DNA from: Clostridia bacterium
Lineage (GTDB): Bacteria > Bacillota > Clostridia > UMGS1883
Direction: 5' to 3'
NCBI GenBank assembly: GCA_017411435.1
Contig: JAFQQD010000009.1
Location: forward strand, 1-37,517
Length of the DNA: 37,517 nucleotides
In this document: piece after piece, positions 1-6,159 of the stretch
Layout of the letters: every line of letters starts with the position of its first letter
Numbering within the stretch: position 1 is the first letter of the stretch
Notes under the pieces: generated by a model
What the model was told of the DNA's origin: nothing
Seen by the model: the letters and a program-made list of their open reading frames with translations, nothing else
Databases searched by the model: none
Position numbers and translations under genes: made by a program

Positions 1-1
1 C

Positions 2-535
2 AGCAGACTTAAGCATGGAAAGAGAATATGTAAAAATTCTCCAACGATACCTGAAGAAGCATTACAAAATGCGATACTCAAATCCCTCAATACTATGCTG
101 AAATCTAAAAGCACATTAAACGAAATGCTTAAAGGTAGCCTAGCTGCGATTCTCGGAGCAAACAGAGGTGAAATGAGAATTGGTAGCATAACCAATGAAA
201 TCGCAATGCTTAATAACCAGATATATGACATGGTACGAGAGGAAATAGAGAAAAGAACCGAAGGCGATGTCATAGAGAAGAAATGTGCGGAATTACATGA
301 TAAAATCAAGAGCTTGAAAGAAGAAATTGAAAGTATTCGGACAGAAAAACAAATGGCAGATGCAGGATCAGGAAAATTAAGAGAAATATATGCTGCATTA
401 GACTCTATAAACACGGAATTCACCGAATACGATGATACAGTCGTGAGAAGACTTGTGAGCAAGGTAAGAATAATATCACAAAATAAAGTGATAGTGACCT
501 TATGCGGCAGCCTTGACATAGAACAACAAATATAA
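2..535 (+). CDS. Large serine recombinase, C-terminal part (cut by window start)
   Basis: The reading frame is open from the window edge, so this is the 3' part of a longer gene. The first visible residues include KHGKRICKNSPTIPEEAL, which resembles the segment after the zinc-ribbon in large serine recombinases of conjugative and mobilizable elements (TndX/TnpX type). It is followed by a long charged coiled coil (about residues 75-130, rich in Lys, Glu and Ile) and a short beta-rich end (VVRRLVSKVRIISQNKVIVT), the usual C-terminal layout of that family. The catalytic N-terminal domain would lie to the left, outside the window. The family integrates and excises mobile elements through a serine-DNA intermediate. 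Its position beside small accessory ORFs and a restriction-modification island fits the end of an integrated element. An internal ATG at 95 is unlikely to be the real start, because conserved residues lie before it. Confidence 0.82.
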   Translation, partial: SRLKHGKRICKNSPTIPEEALQNAILKSLNTMLKSKSTLNEMLKGSLAAILGANRGEMRIGSITNEIAMLNNQIYDMVREEIEKRTEGDVIEKKCAELHDKIKSLKEEIESIRTEKQMADAGSGKLREIYAALDSINTEFTEYDDTVVRRLVSKVRIISQNKVIVTLCGSLDIEQQI

Positions 536-551
536 ATAGGTAAGTGATGAA

Positions 552-737
552 ATGATACAATACGAGATTATTGTAATATATGATAAAGAATATGGAGAGG
601 TAATCATATTTGAAAGTAATAAATATATGAATGACTCAAATGACATTGTATCTGAAGCGATTTTACTTGAATTGTTGGAAGAAAAATACCGAAACAAAGT
701 CCGCTGGGCATTTAGCAAATCAGATTATAAATACTAA
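552..737 (+). CDS. Small hypothetical protein, 61 aa
   Basis: I do not recognise this protein. It starts 16 bases after the recombinase stop and could be co-transcribed with it. The sequence is acidic and Tyr/Ile-rich, with no membrane segment and no cysteines. The ribosome binding site is weak (GTGATGA just before the ATG). Its AT-rich codon use (ata, aga, aaa) matches the surrounding mobile region. Small ORFs behind large serine recombinases are common in clostridial integrative elements, but I cannot assign a role. Confidence 0.45.
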   Translation: MIQYEIIVIYDKEYGEVIIFESNKYMNDSNDIVSEAILLELLEEKYRNKVRWAFSKSDYKY

Positions 738-754
738 CAGTATGAGGTGAAAAA

Positions 755-892
755 ATGAAGAATAGAGTAGTAATGATGTACATGAGAGTTGGTACTGCAG
801 AGCAGTTAGAACCGGATTCGCAAAAGAAAAACTCTTCACTTATGAATATTGAGATAAAAACAAAGAAAAAGAAGAAAAGAAAGAATAATTAA
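755..892 (+). CDS. 45-aa ORF resembling a serine recombinase N-terminus, catalytic Ser replaced by Gly
   Basis: A GAGGTG ribosome binding site at 744-749 precedes the ATG. Residues 4-18 read RVVMMYMRVGTAEQL. This lines up with the start of resolvase-type recombinases (pattern R-V-x-x-Y-x-R-V-S-T-x-E-Q), except that Gly stands where the catalytic Ser should be. After about 25 residues the similarity ends in a Lys-rich tail and a stop codon. The ORF is too short to fold as a resolvase domain. It may be a decayed second recombinase gene or a small peptide retained in this element family. A good hairpin terminator follows directly. Confidence 0.5.
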   Translation: MKNRVVMMYMRVGTAEQLEPDSQKKNSSLMNIEIKTKKKKKRKNN

Positions 893-899
893 GTAATGA

Positions 900-928
900 A
901 AGCGACCGCACAGGTCGCTTTTGTCTTT
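900..928 (+). terminator. Rho-independent terminator after recombinase-linked ORFs
   Basis: Perfect 7-bp stem AGCGACC / GGTCGCT with a GCACA loop, followed by a T-rich run (TTTTTGTCTTT). It separates the recombinase-linked ORFs from the 316-aa gene, whose own ribosome binding site begins at about 930. Confidence 0.8.
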
Positions 929-942
929 GAAAGGAGAACATT

Positions 943-1893
943 ATGAGTATTAATAAGATTATGGAATCAACTTCAATTAAAGAATTAGTGTGTGCCATAG
1001 AGGAATTTCATGATAAAAATTTAATTCATCCAGATTCTGTGGAATGTTTAGAATTGCAACAGGCAGTAAGTGAGTCTGACAAAGATATCTTCTGTATTTT
1101 ATATTCGTATATTTGGGCTTGTGAAGAAGGGTATGAAATTGTTGAAGCTTTAAGGGAATTTTACCTGAATTGTGGCGCATTTGATGAAGCTGACAATGAA
1201 TCAACAACTCAAATTACAAACGAAGAATTTGAAACAGTTTTGCAGGAATGTGAGGAAAAATGTGGAACTAAAAGTTGCATCGAATATAAACACAAATTAC
1301 AAACTGCGGAAATGGATGGGGTAAAAGATTCAATGTACGGAATAGTTAGTTTTCGTCCTGGAACAGTTAATATATTACTTCCTCGAATACATAATTCAGA
1401 GGATAAAATGCAATACATATCTAAAATTATTGGAGATGCATTGTTGGAGGTTATACAGAAGAAAATTAAAATTCAAACGATAAAGAAATTGATGAATAAA
1501 TTAATTCCGGAAACAAGAAAGAGTAAAAAGGATACAGAAGATTTATTTGTTGATTACTTTTATGAGGTTATAAAATATAAAGAAAGAAAACCCGGAATAT
1601 ATACTAAGTTTGATTCACATATGCATCAGGTAATCATCTTGGAATTTTACAAGCAAATAATTAAATGCTATAATAGATATATCGCAGAAGACTTTACTGA
1701 TATTGATGGAGAGCCTGAAATTGAATGCTTAAAAGGTCTAAATTTTGAAAATAGAATGTGTGAAGGTTGTGCGCATTACTATGATTGTTATGATGAAGAA
1801 GATCTTGTAGAACTTGAAAGGAATTTTTCGAAATCACTTGCTGAAATGGCAGGATATGAAAATGAAGATGCTTTTTGGGATAGCATGATATAA
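943..1893 (+). CDS. Hypothetical protein, 316 aa, with a C-terminal Cys cluster
   Basis: I do not recognise this protein. The start is supported by AAAGGAG at 929-935, eight bases before the ATG. It looks soluble and largely helical: an acidic N-terminal half with several Cys, a basic helical middle (about residues 160-210, many Lys/Ile), and a C-terminal motif MCEGCAHYYDCYD near residues 272-285 (C-x2-C-x5-C) that could bind a metal. No signal peptide or membrane helix is seen. It lies inside the mobile region, between a terminator and a separately promoted recombinase-like gene, and so is probably accessory cargo. Its codon use is AT-rich like its neighbours. Confidence 0.6.
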   Translation: MSINKIMESTSIKELVCAIEEFHDKNLIHPDSVECLELQQAVSESDKDIFCILYSYIWACEEGYEIVEALREFYLNCGAFDEADNESTTQITNEEFETVLQECEEKCGTKSCIEYKHKLQTAEMDGVKDSMYGIVSFRPGTVNILLPRIHNSEDKMQYISKIIGDALLEVIQKKIKIQTIKKLMNKLIPETRKSKKDTEDLFVDYFYEVIKYKERKPGIYTKFDSHMHQVIILEFYKQIIKCYNRYIAEDFTDIDGEPEIECLKGLNFENRMCEGCAHYYDCYDEEDLVELERNFSKSLAEMAGYENEDAFWDSMI

Positions 1894-1897
1894 ACTC

Positions 1898-1926
1898 TTG
1901 TAAAATCAATACAAATAGTGTATAAT
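1898..1926 (+). promoter_or_regulatory. Sigma-A type promoter
   Basis: TTGTAA at 1898-1903, a 17-base spacer and TATAAT at 1921-1926. The expected transcript would begin only a few bases before the GAGGAG ribosome binding site (1931-1936) of the next ORF, so the leader is very short. Confidence 0.65.
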
Positions 1927-1945
1927 AGTAGAGGAGTGTGAGAAA

Positions 1946-2398
1946 ATGGATAAATGCAGAGTTATTATTTATGATTGTTATGTTCCTTTGGATGAACAGA
2001 CAACAGCTAAACATTTTGAAAAAATTGAATCCATGGAAAAAGAGATTCAGAACTATCCAGAATATGAAATAGTAGGAAAGTTTTTTGATGAATGTTCCGC
2101 AACAACACCTTTGTTCGAAAGACCAGAGTTCCAGAAGGTTATGGAAAAAGTTAATACTCTTGCAGTTGATATGATAGCAACGGTATCTATGAAGTATTTT
2201 AGTAGAAACGTTGAAGACGTAATGTCCGCTATTCGAACATTTCAGGAAAAAGGTGTTAGTCTGAATTGTAATGCAGAACACTTTGACTCCTTCCATATAG
2301 AAATAGTTGAAAATTTAGAATTTATAAAACAACTCGATCTTGGTTTTGATGATATGGATGATATTGAAGAAACTGATTCCGGAATGATTATGCAGTAG
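1946..2398 (+). CDS. Serine-recombinase-like N-terminal domain lacking catalytic residues, 150 aa
   Basis: The whole protein lines up with the resolvase N-terminal domain. Seen in order are a first strand with CRVIIYDCYVPLDEQ (family pattern Y-C-R-V-S-T-x-E-Q), a Gln/Glu-rich first helix, YEIVGKFFDECSATTPLFERPEFQKVM (family pattern W-x-I-V-x-x-Y-x-D-E-G-x-S-G...R-P-x-F), and VSMKYFSRNVEDVM (family K-S-L-S-R-F-S-R-N). The nucleophile Ser is Pro here, the adjacent Arg is Tyr, and the second active-site Ser/Arg pair is Lys-Tyr, so strand cleavage is not expected. There is no zinc-ribbon or coiled-coil part. It has its own promoter and a good ribosome binding site, which suggests a maintained product. 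Inference: a partner or regulator of the active recombinase, or a truncated relic. Confidence 0.6.
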   Translation: MDKCRVIIYDCYVPLDEQTTAKHFEKIESMEKEIQNYPEYEIVGKFFDECSATTPLFERPEFQKVMEKVNTLAVDMIATVSMKYFSRNVEDVMSAIRTFQEKGVSLNCNAEHFDSFHIEIVENLEFIKQLDLGFDDMDDIEETDSGMIMQ

Positions 2399-2472
2399 GT
2401 TTGTCTTTTTTGGAAAAAACGGAAAATAGAGTGCATGGTTCGAATATCTCTATGGTTCGGCTTTCCCAAATA

Positions 2473-2514
2473 AGAACGGTTATTTTGATACAATAGCCGT
2501 TCTTTTCTTTTTGC
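2473..2514 (+). terminator. Rho-independent terminator
   Basis: Ten-base-pair stem AGAACGGTTA / TAGCCGTTCT (one G-U pair) followed by TTTTCTTTTT. It closes the recombinase-like transcription unit. Confidence 0.8.
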
Positions 2515-2579
2515 CTTGAAAACCTTGATTTTACGAGGGTTTCAGCATTTATGGTTTTTTCAAGATATCTATAAAGGAT

Positions 2580-2617
2580 GCCGCAAGGATGATTTTTAAT
2601 TCCTTACGGCTTTTTAC
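2580..2617 (+). terminator. Second Rho-independent terminator before the restriction-modification genes
   Basis: GCCGCAAGGA / TCCTTACGGC stem with one mismatch and a TTTTT run. It comes about 70 bases after the previous terminator. The roughly 335-base gap 2399-2733 holds only these two terminators and the controller promoter; I see no credible ORF in it. Confidence 0.75.
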
Positions 2618-2680
2618 TTTTTCTGCTAAAGTAATCGTTCATTTTTAACAAAATGGTTTTCAATATATACTTATTGTATG

Positions 2681-2709
2681 TAGACTCATAGTATTCATTT
2701 TGCTAATAT
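2681..2709 (+). promoter_or_regulatory. Promoter of the R-M controller with candidate C-box
   Basis: A -10-like TAATAT lies at 2704-2709, and the matching -35 position (2681-2686) is a poor TAGACT. Overlapping it at 2683-2693 is the near-palindrome GACTCATAGTA. This matches the GACT-n3-AGT core of C-boxes bound by controller proteins of type II systems. A weak -35 overlapped by a C-box is the usual design for C-protein autoactivation. The assignment is by pattern only. Confidence 0.55.
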
Positions 2710-2733
2710 ATAAACAAATGGAGGAGTGTAATT

Positions 2734-2943
2734 ATGGATATCGTAAAAGTATTTGGAGCAAATTTAAAAAAGTATCGTACTGCTTTAGGATTTTCGCAAG
2801 AAGCTTTTGCCGAAAAGTGTGGAATGCATCGCACATATATTAGTGCTATTGAATGTTATCGTAGAAGCATTTCGTTAGAAAACATTCAACGCATTGCAGA
2901 TGCACTTGAAATTGAAACCTATAAATTATTTTTGGAGGAATAA
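2734..2943 (+). CDS. Controller (C) protein, XRE-type HTH regulator of a restriction-modification system
   Basis: A 69-residue protein that consists almost entirely of one helix-turn-helix domain. FGANLKKYRTALGFSQEAFA is followed by the recognition region HRTYISAIE and the end NIQRIADALEIETYKLF. This is the size and layout of C proteins of type II systems, which bind a C-box as dimers, activate their own and the endonuclease gene at low level and repress at high level. GGAGG at 2720-2724 supports the start. The stop codon is two bases before the next ATG, so the endonuclease-like genes should be co-transcribed. The methyltransferase is on the opposite strand with a separate promoter, which allows methylation before cutting. 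A general XRE regulator is the alternative, but the context favours a C protein. Confidence 0.85.
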   Translation: MDIVKVFGANLKKYRTALGFSQEAFAEKCGMHRTYISAIECYRRSISLENIQRIADALEIETYKLFLEE

Positions 2944-2945
2944 GT

Positions 2946-3785
2946 ATGGAACATAGAGATAGAGCTACTGGTTGGCAACACGCAAAACTATCAGGACACA
3001 AAAACGAAGATTTAGTTAAAGGCTTATTGGATTCTGATAGAGAATTTCAACAACACTTTTTAAAAAGAATTGACCGACCTAGTGCCACTATAAATGAAAC
3101 AAGTATTGGCGGCTTGCATGAAACCAATGTGCCTAGTGTAAATGGAAGAAAAACTAAATCTAAAACCGATTTAAAAGTTTATCTCAACACCAACGAGATT
3201 GTAAATGTATCCATAAAGAAAAGTCTTGGTGGTCAGGTTTATTTTGTAAGAGCAGGTTTGTTTATTGATACTTTCGAAAAACAATTTGATGTTAAAATTC
3301 CTTCAGATGTACAAAGAGCTATTAACTTGTTTTGGGCGGCAGCAGATGATGCTGTTGATATCATAAAAGAATTTGGAGATAGAAGTAATAGTAAAAACTT
3401 TGATTTACAGATGAGCCATAAAAGTCTGAATGCCACTACTCTCAAAGCTTATGACGAGCATCTTTACAAAGTATTATTAGATTGGTTCACTGATAATGCT
3501 TACGAACTTGCAAAACTTTCATTTTCTATGGGAGCCGTGTGTGACAGAAGAGAATGGTCTGATTTTGTATGGTATATAAATCTTCTAGGCGAGAATGATA
3601 CAGATGATATTTTCTACATTGAGGATGTGTGTAATGCAGCACAAAATGTTGCACACGAAGAAACTTATTACGGAACTTCCTACGGAGGAACAACTATCCA
3701 ATTACCGTTCGGTTTTGTTCAATGGCATCAAGGTCAATTACAGTTCCATCACAATTATGATAAATTAATAAATATACTCAAATAA
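2946..3785 (+). CDS. Probable type II restriction endonuclease, PD-(D/E)XK-like, 279 aa
   Basis: The gene starts two bases after the controller stop, with GGAGG at 2934-2938. I base the call on context and on the segment at about residues 72-96: KSKTDLKVY, then VNVSIKKSLGGQVYFV. An Asp after a Lys/Ser-rich turn, followed one strand later by S-x-K-K, is a known arrangement of PD-(D/E)XK nucleases in which Ser replaces the usual acidic residue. The rest is mixed alpha/beta with Trp-rich stretches near the C-terminus and no membrane segments. It would cut unmethylated DNA at the site protected by the methyltransferase at 4576-5664. I cannot deduce the recognition sequence. Alternatively it could be one subunit of a two-protein nuclease with the following ORF. 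Confidence 0.68.
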   Translation: MEHRDRATGWQHAKLSGHKNEDLVKGLLDSDREFQQHFLKRIDRPSATINETSIGGLHETNVPSVNGRKTKSKTDLKVYLNTNEIVNVSIKKSLGGQVYFVRAGLFIDTFEKQFDVKIPSDVQRAINLFWAAADDAVDIIKEFGDRSNSKNFDLQMSHKSLNATTLKAYDEHLYKVLLDWFTDNAYELAKLSFSMGAVCDRREWSDFVWYINLLGENDTDDIFYIEDVCNAAQNVAHEETYYGTSYGGTTIQLPFGFVQWHQGQLQFHHNYDKLINILK

Positions 3786-3799
3786 GATTGGAGAATAAT

Positions 3800-4558
3800 A
3801 TGCCATTTGACAGTAGAGGCTATAGACGCCAATTAGGTTTTACCAATCAAGCAACCTTAAAAAAGCATTTTAAAGCCACGGATATTATATCTATAAACTG
3901 GAACAAAATTGAACAATGTAATCAACGGTTAAAAGATATATTTAGGCAGATAAATTATACCGTTCATCCAAGTGTTCACTGGATAAATATGAATGAACTT
4001 GATTGCGAAATTGATAATGCTTATACCATTATGCGTGAGAACGATATTTTACCACGCTTAAACAACTATGGTAGATATCCCGAGGACATATATTACAATT
4101 GGATGCGCGGCTATATTGTGTGTAAATATTTTGCCCCGGCACTAGCTAGAATTTTTGATGTACCAGAAGAATTAATAAGAACGGTCGGACACGATAGCCT
4201 TGCAGAGATTGAAACTTTTTCTCAATCTCCAGTTGCGGATTTAGAAATTGAAATAGGTAATACAATTATACGCCTTGAAATACAATCTGGTTATACCGGT
4301 GTAAACGATATAAAAGCCCAAAAAGTAAGAGAAGCTCAACGAGCTTTCAGATATGAACAAATACTTTCATATGTTGTTCATTTTGATTTGTTCAATGGGA
4401 CTATGGCCATAGTTGATATAACTAGTATTGATGAGGATAGTATACATTGGGTTACAAGAACTCAAATGGAAGGTCAACGCGTATTCTCTATTCCTGATGA
4501 AGCTTTTCGTTGGTTTTTCCCAGACGAACCACCTCACTACTTAGACATACTGTTTTAA
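3800..4558 (+). CDS. Second nuclease-like protein of the R-M operon (PD-(D/E)XQ variant?), 252 aa
   Basis: I start this at the ATG at 3800, six bases after TTGGAG; the frame also has an upstream TTG at 3788. The telling segment is around residues 145-170: VADLEIEI, then IIRLEIQSGYTG. An Asp followed by a strand ending in E-x-Q is the active-site variant seen in BglII-like members of the PD-(D/E)XK superfamily. The protein follows the first nuclease candidate by 14 bases and is in the same operon as the controller. The two could form a heteromeric enzyme, or only one may cut while the other assists or has another role. No similarity to helicases or nicking endonucleases is apparent by eye. Confidence 0.55.
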   Translation: MPFDSRGYRRQLGFTNQATLKKHFKATDIISINWNKIEQCNQRLKDIFRQINYTVHPSVHWINMNELDCEIDNAYTIMRENDILPRLNNYGRYPEDIYYNWMRGYIVCKYFAPALARIFDVPEELIRTVGHDSLAEIETFSQSPVADLEIEIGNTIIRLEIQSGYTGVNDIKAQKVREAQRAFRYEQILSYVVHFDLFNGTMAIVDITSIDEDSIHWVTRTQMEGQRVFSIPDEAFRWFFPDEPPHYLDILF

Positions 4559-4562
4559 GAGA

Positions 4563-4594
4563 AAAAGAAGCCGCTTTAATTAGCGACTTCTTTC
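4563..4594. terminator. Bidirectional terminator between convergent R-M genes
   Basis: Stem AGAAG-x-CGCT / AGCG-x-CTTCT with a six-base loop, an A-run on the left and TTTCTCTTTT on the right, so it can act for both strands. It overlaps the last codons of the methyltransferase gene. Confidence 0.6.
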
Positions 4595-5664
4595 TCTTTT
4601 AGTGTTTCCAACACCTGTTTAGCTATTGCCATTGAAAGTAGCGGTGGCACTGCGTTTCCAATTTCTAATCTTTTCATTCCATCCGAACCATAAAATTTAT
4701 AATCATCAGGAAAACTTTGTAATCTTGCGCCTTCTCGAATCGACATGGCTCTTGAATCTCTTGGATGAATACACCGAGACGATGACGGACAAGCAAAATT
4801 TCTTGTTATTGTTGTCGACGGTTTGTTCCACCATAATTTTGCATAGGTATTTCCATATCCACTCTTCGGTCTAATATCTTCAGGCAAATCATCTTTCGAT
4901 TGTCCATCTTTTAATGCTTCCATTATTCTAAGAAGATGTGCTCCATTTTTTGGCGCGCTATGTTCTTCAACAATATCTGTAGAGTTTTTCCTAACAAACT
5001 TAAGAAAATCATTTATTGCAGCACTTGCATAATTGGTTTTCTTTTCGCCGCTTTTTAATACCGGCAAATCACCAATAGCATCTTTTAGAGTAACATATGG
5101 TTTTAGTCCTTTCCCATGGGTCGGTTTAGGATAAACAAAGTTGTTCTCTCCTTTAAACCCAACAAGAATTACCCTTTCTCTATGCTGAGGTACACCATAA
5201 TTTACAGCATCTAGAACCTTGTATAGCAATTTATATCCAAGTTCTTCAAATTCTGCCTGAATTTGTTTGAAAAGATTCCCTTTATCCATACTAAGGATTC
5301 CAACAACATTCTCAAAAACAAATGCTTTTGGCTGTAAAATTTTTAAAACTCTCTTGTATTGCATAAATAAATTTGCGCGGTCGTCCAGTTGTCTTTTCCC
5401 AAGCGTAGAATAAGACTGACAAGGTGGTCCACCTATGACAATATCAACTTTTTTCCCACCTAAAGCTTGTTTCAACAAGTCCTCCGTCAACAAATTAATA
5501 TCACAATTAATCATTTCAACATCGGGGTGATTTAAAGTATATGCCACAGAAATATCTTTTTCAATTTCGTTTGCTGCAATAATATTAAATTGGGGAAGTT
5601 TAGAAAATCCATAACTTAGTCCACCGACGCCGGCAAACAGGTCAATAATATTATATTTTTTCAT
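4576..5664 (-). CDS. C5-cytosine DNA methyltransferase of a type II R-M system
   Basis: All main motifs of C5-cytosine methyltransferases are present in order. These are motif I (DLFAGVGGLSYGF, SAM binding), motif IV (GGPPCQSYS with the catalytic Cys), motif VI (FENV), motif VIII (QHRERVILVGF), a variable target-recognition region, and motifs IX-X ending in GNAVPPLLSMAIAKQ. Length is about 362 residues, typical for the family. The start at 5664 (MKKYNII) has GGAGGGG just before it; a longer frame to 5682 lacks such a site. Its first codons overlap the end of the 82-aa ORF by 14 bases, which suggests translational coupling. It methylates and protects the site cut by the convergent nuclease genes. 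Specificity cannot be read from the sequence. Confidence 0.95.
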   Translation of the reverse strand: MKKYNIIDLFAGVGGLSYGFSKLPQFNIIAANEIEKDISVAYTLNHPDVEMINCDINLLTEDLLKQALGGKKVDIVIGGPPCQSYSTLGKRQLDDRANLFMQYKRVLKILQPKAFVFENVVGILSMDKGNLFKQIQAEFEELGYKLLYKVLDAVNYGVPQHRERVILVGFKGENNFVYPKPTHGKGLKPYVTLKDAIGDLPVLKSGEKKTNYASAAINDFLKFVRKNSTDIVEEHSAPKNGAHLLRIMEALKDGQSKDDLPEDIRPKSGYGNTYAKLWWNKPSTTITRNFACPSSSRCIHPRDSRAMSIREGARLQSFPDDYKFYGSDGMKRLEIGNAVPPLLSMAIAKQVLETLKEKEVAN

Positions 5665-5899
5665 GTTCCCCTCCAAATTCAAACCAAAGATTACAAGCCC
5701 TTCTCAATTGCGATTTTATAAACATAGATTTTTCAGAAAACTCTTTATTGGAATTCAGCTTTTCAAGTGTTGAAACTCCAAATTCATTAATATTTAACAT
5801 TTTGCATATACGCTTGCATCTAGAAACAACATCTTTCGCAGCGCGTTGGCTTAACTTTTTCTCATCTATAAGCCAATTCAAAAAAATATCGTAATTCAT
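5651..5899 (-). CDS. Small basic helical protein coupled to the methyltransferase, 82 aa
   Basis: The start at 5899 is supported by GGAGGT five bases upstream; the longer frame to 5938 has no such site. The protein is predicted helical and basic, with KKLSQRAAKDVVSRCKRICKMLN near residues 12-35 and FIKSQLRRACNLWFEF near the end. The pattern resembles SAM-like, DNA-binding helical bundles, such as the N-terminal domain of tyrosine recombinases, but I do not recognise a named family. It is transcribed with and overlaps the methyltransferase gene. Inference: an accessory or regulatory protein of the R-M system. Confidence 0.65.
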   Translation of the reverse strand: MNYDIFLNWLIDEKKLSQRAAKDVVSRCKRICKMLNINEFGVSTLEKLNSNKEFSEKSMFIKSQLRRACNLWFEFGGEHEKI

Positions 5900-5926
5900 A
5901 TGTACCTCCGAGATTATTATAATAAA

Positions 5927-5955
5927 ATTGTAGCACAAAATTACGTCAACGTCAA
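5927..5955 (-). promoter_or_regulatory. Promoter of the methyltransferase operon
   Basis: Reading the minus strand: TTGACG (5955-5950), a 17-base spacer and TACAAT (5932-5927). TTGACG is directly repeated (CGTCAA at 5944-5949 and 5950-5955 on the plus strand); only the outer copy has correct spacing. Confidence 0.7.
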
Positions 5956-5969
5956 TATAAAAATGAAAC

Positions 5970-5997
5970 GGTGGTCACTTTTTAAAAATGGTGGTCA
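5970..5997. repeat. Two direct copies of GGTGGTCA, possible insertion-sequence end
   Basis: GGTGGTCA occurs at 5970-5977 and 5990-5997, a 20-base period, each followed by an A/T run. Short repeated boxes of about this spacing occur at ends of IS21-type elements, but no transposase is present here. This is a weak suggestion. The rest of 5956-6058 has a small GATAC/GTATC hairpin and nothing else I can name. Confidence 0.3.
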
Positions 5998-6058
5998 AAA
6001 ATGACTACAGCAAACGGGTGATACATTTTGTATCAAAATATGCATTATTACCCAAAAA

Positions 6059-6080
6059 AGCGCACGGGGAATCGAACCCT
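6059..6080 (-). repeat. 3' tRNA fragment (T-arm to acceptor), probable attachment-site scar
   Basis: Read on the minus strand, AGGGTTCGATTCCCCGTGCG contains a canonical T-loop (TTCGATTC) and the start of an acceptor strand. No anticodon or D arm lies 5' of it on that strand, and only three T-stem pairs can form, so it is not a working tRNA. Fragments like this arise when an element integrates into the 3' end of a tRNA gene. It lies exactly between the R-M island and the first backbone promoter, so I take it as the likely right boundary of the left mobile region. The tRNA type is not clear. Confidence 0.55.
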
Positions 6081-6108
6081 TAATCGCTAAAAACCAAATA
6101 AAAAATAA

Positions 6109-6137
6109 TTGAAATCCCATCCAAATTATGCTAAAAT
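6109..6137 (+). promoter_or_regulatory. Sigma-A promoter of the SulP gene
   Basis: TTGAAA at 6109-6114, a 17-base spacer and TAAAAT at 6132-6137. This gives a transcript start at about 6144 and a very short leader before AAGGAG at 6146-6151. Confidence 0.65.
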
Positions 6138-6159
6138 ACTTCCCGAAGGAGTTGTACAT

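Noticed and set aside
6109-6159. Upstream extension of the SulP protein from a TTG at 6109
   Set aside because: The TTG is the -35 box of the promoter; AAGGAG and the family N-terminus fit the ATG at 6160.
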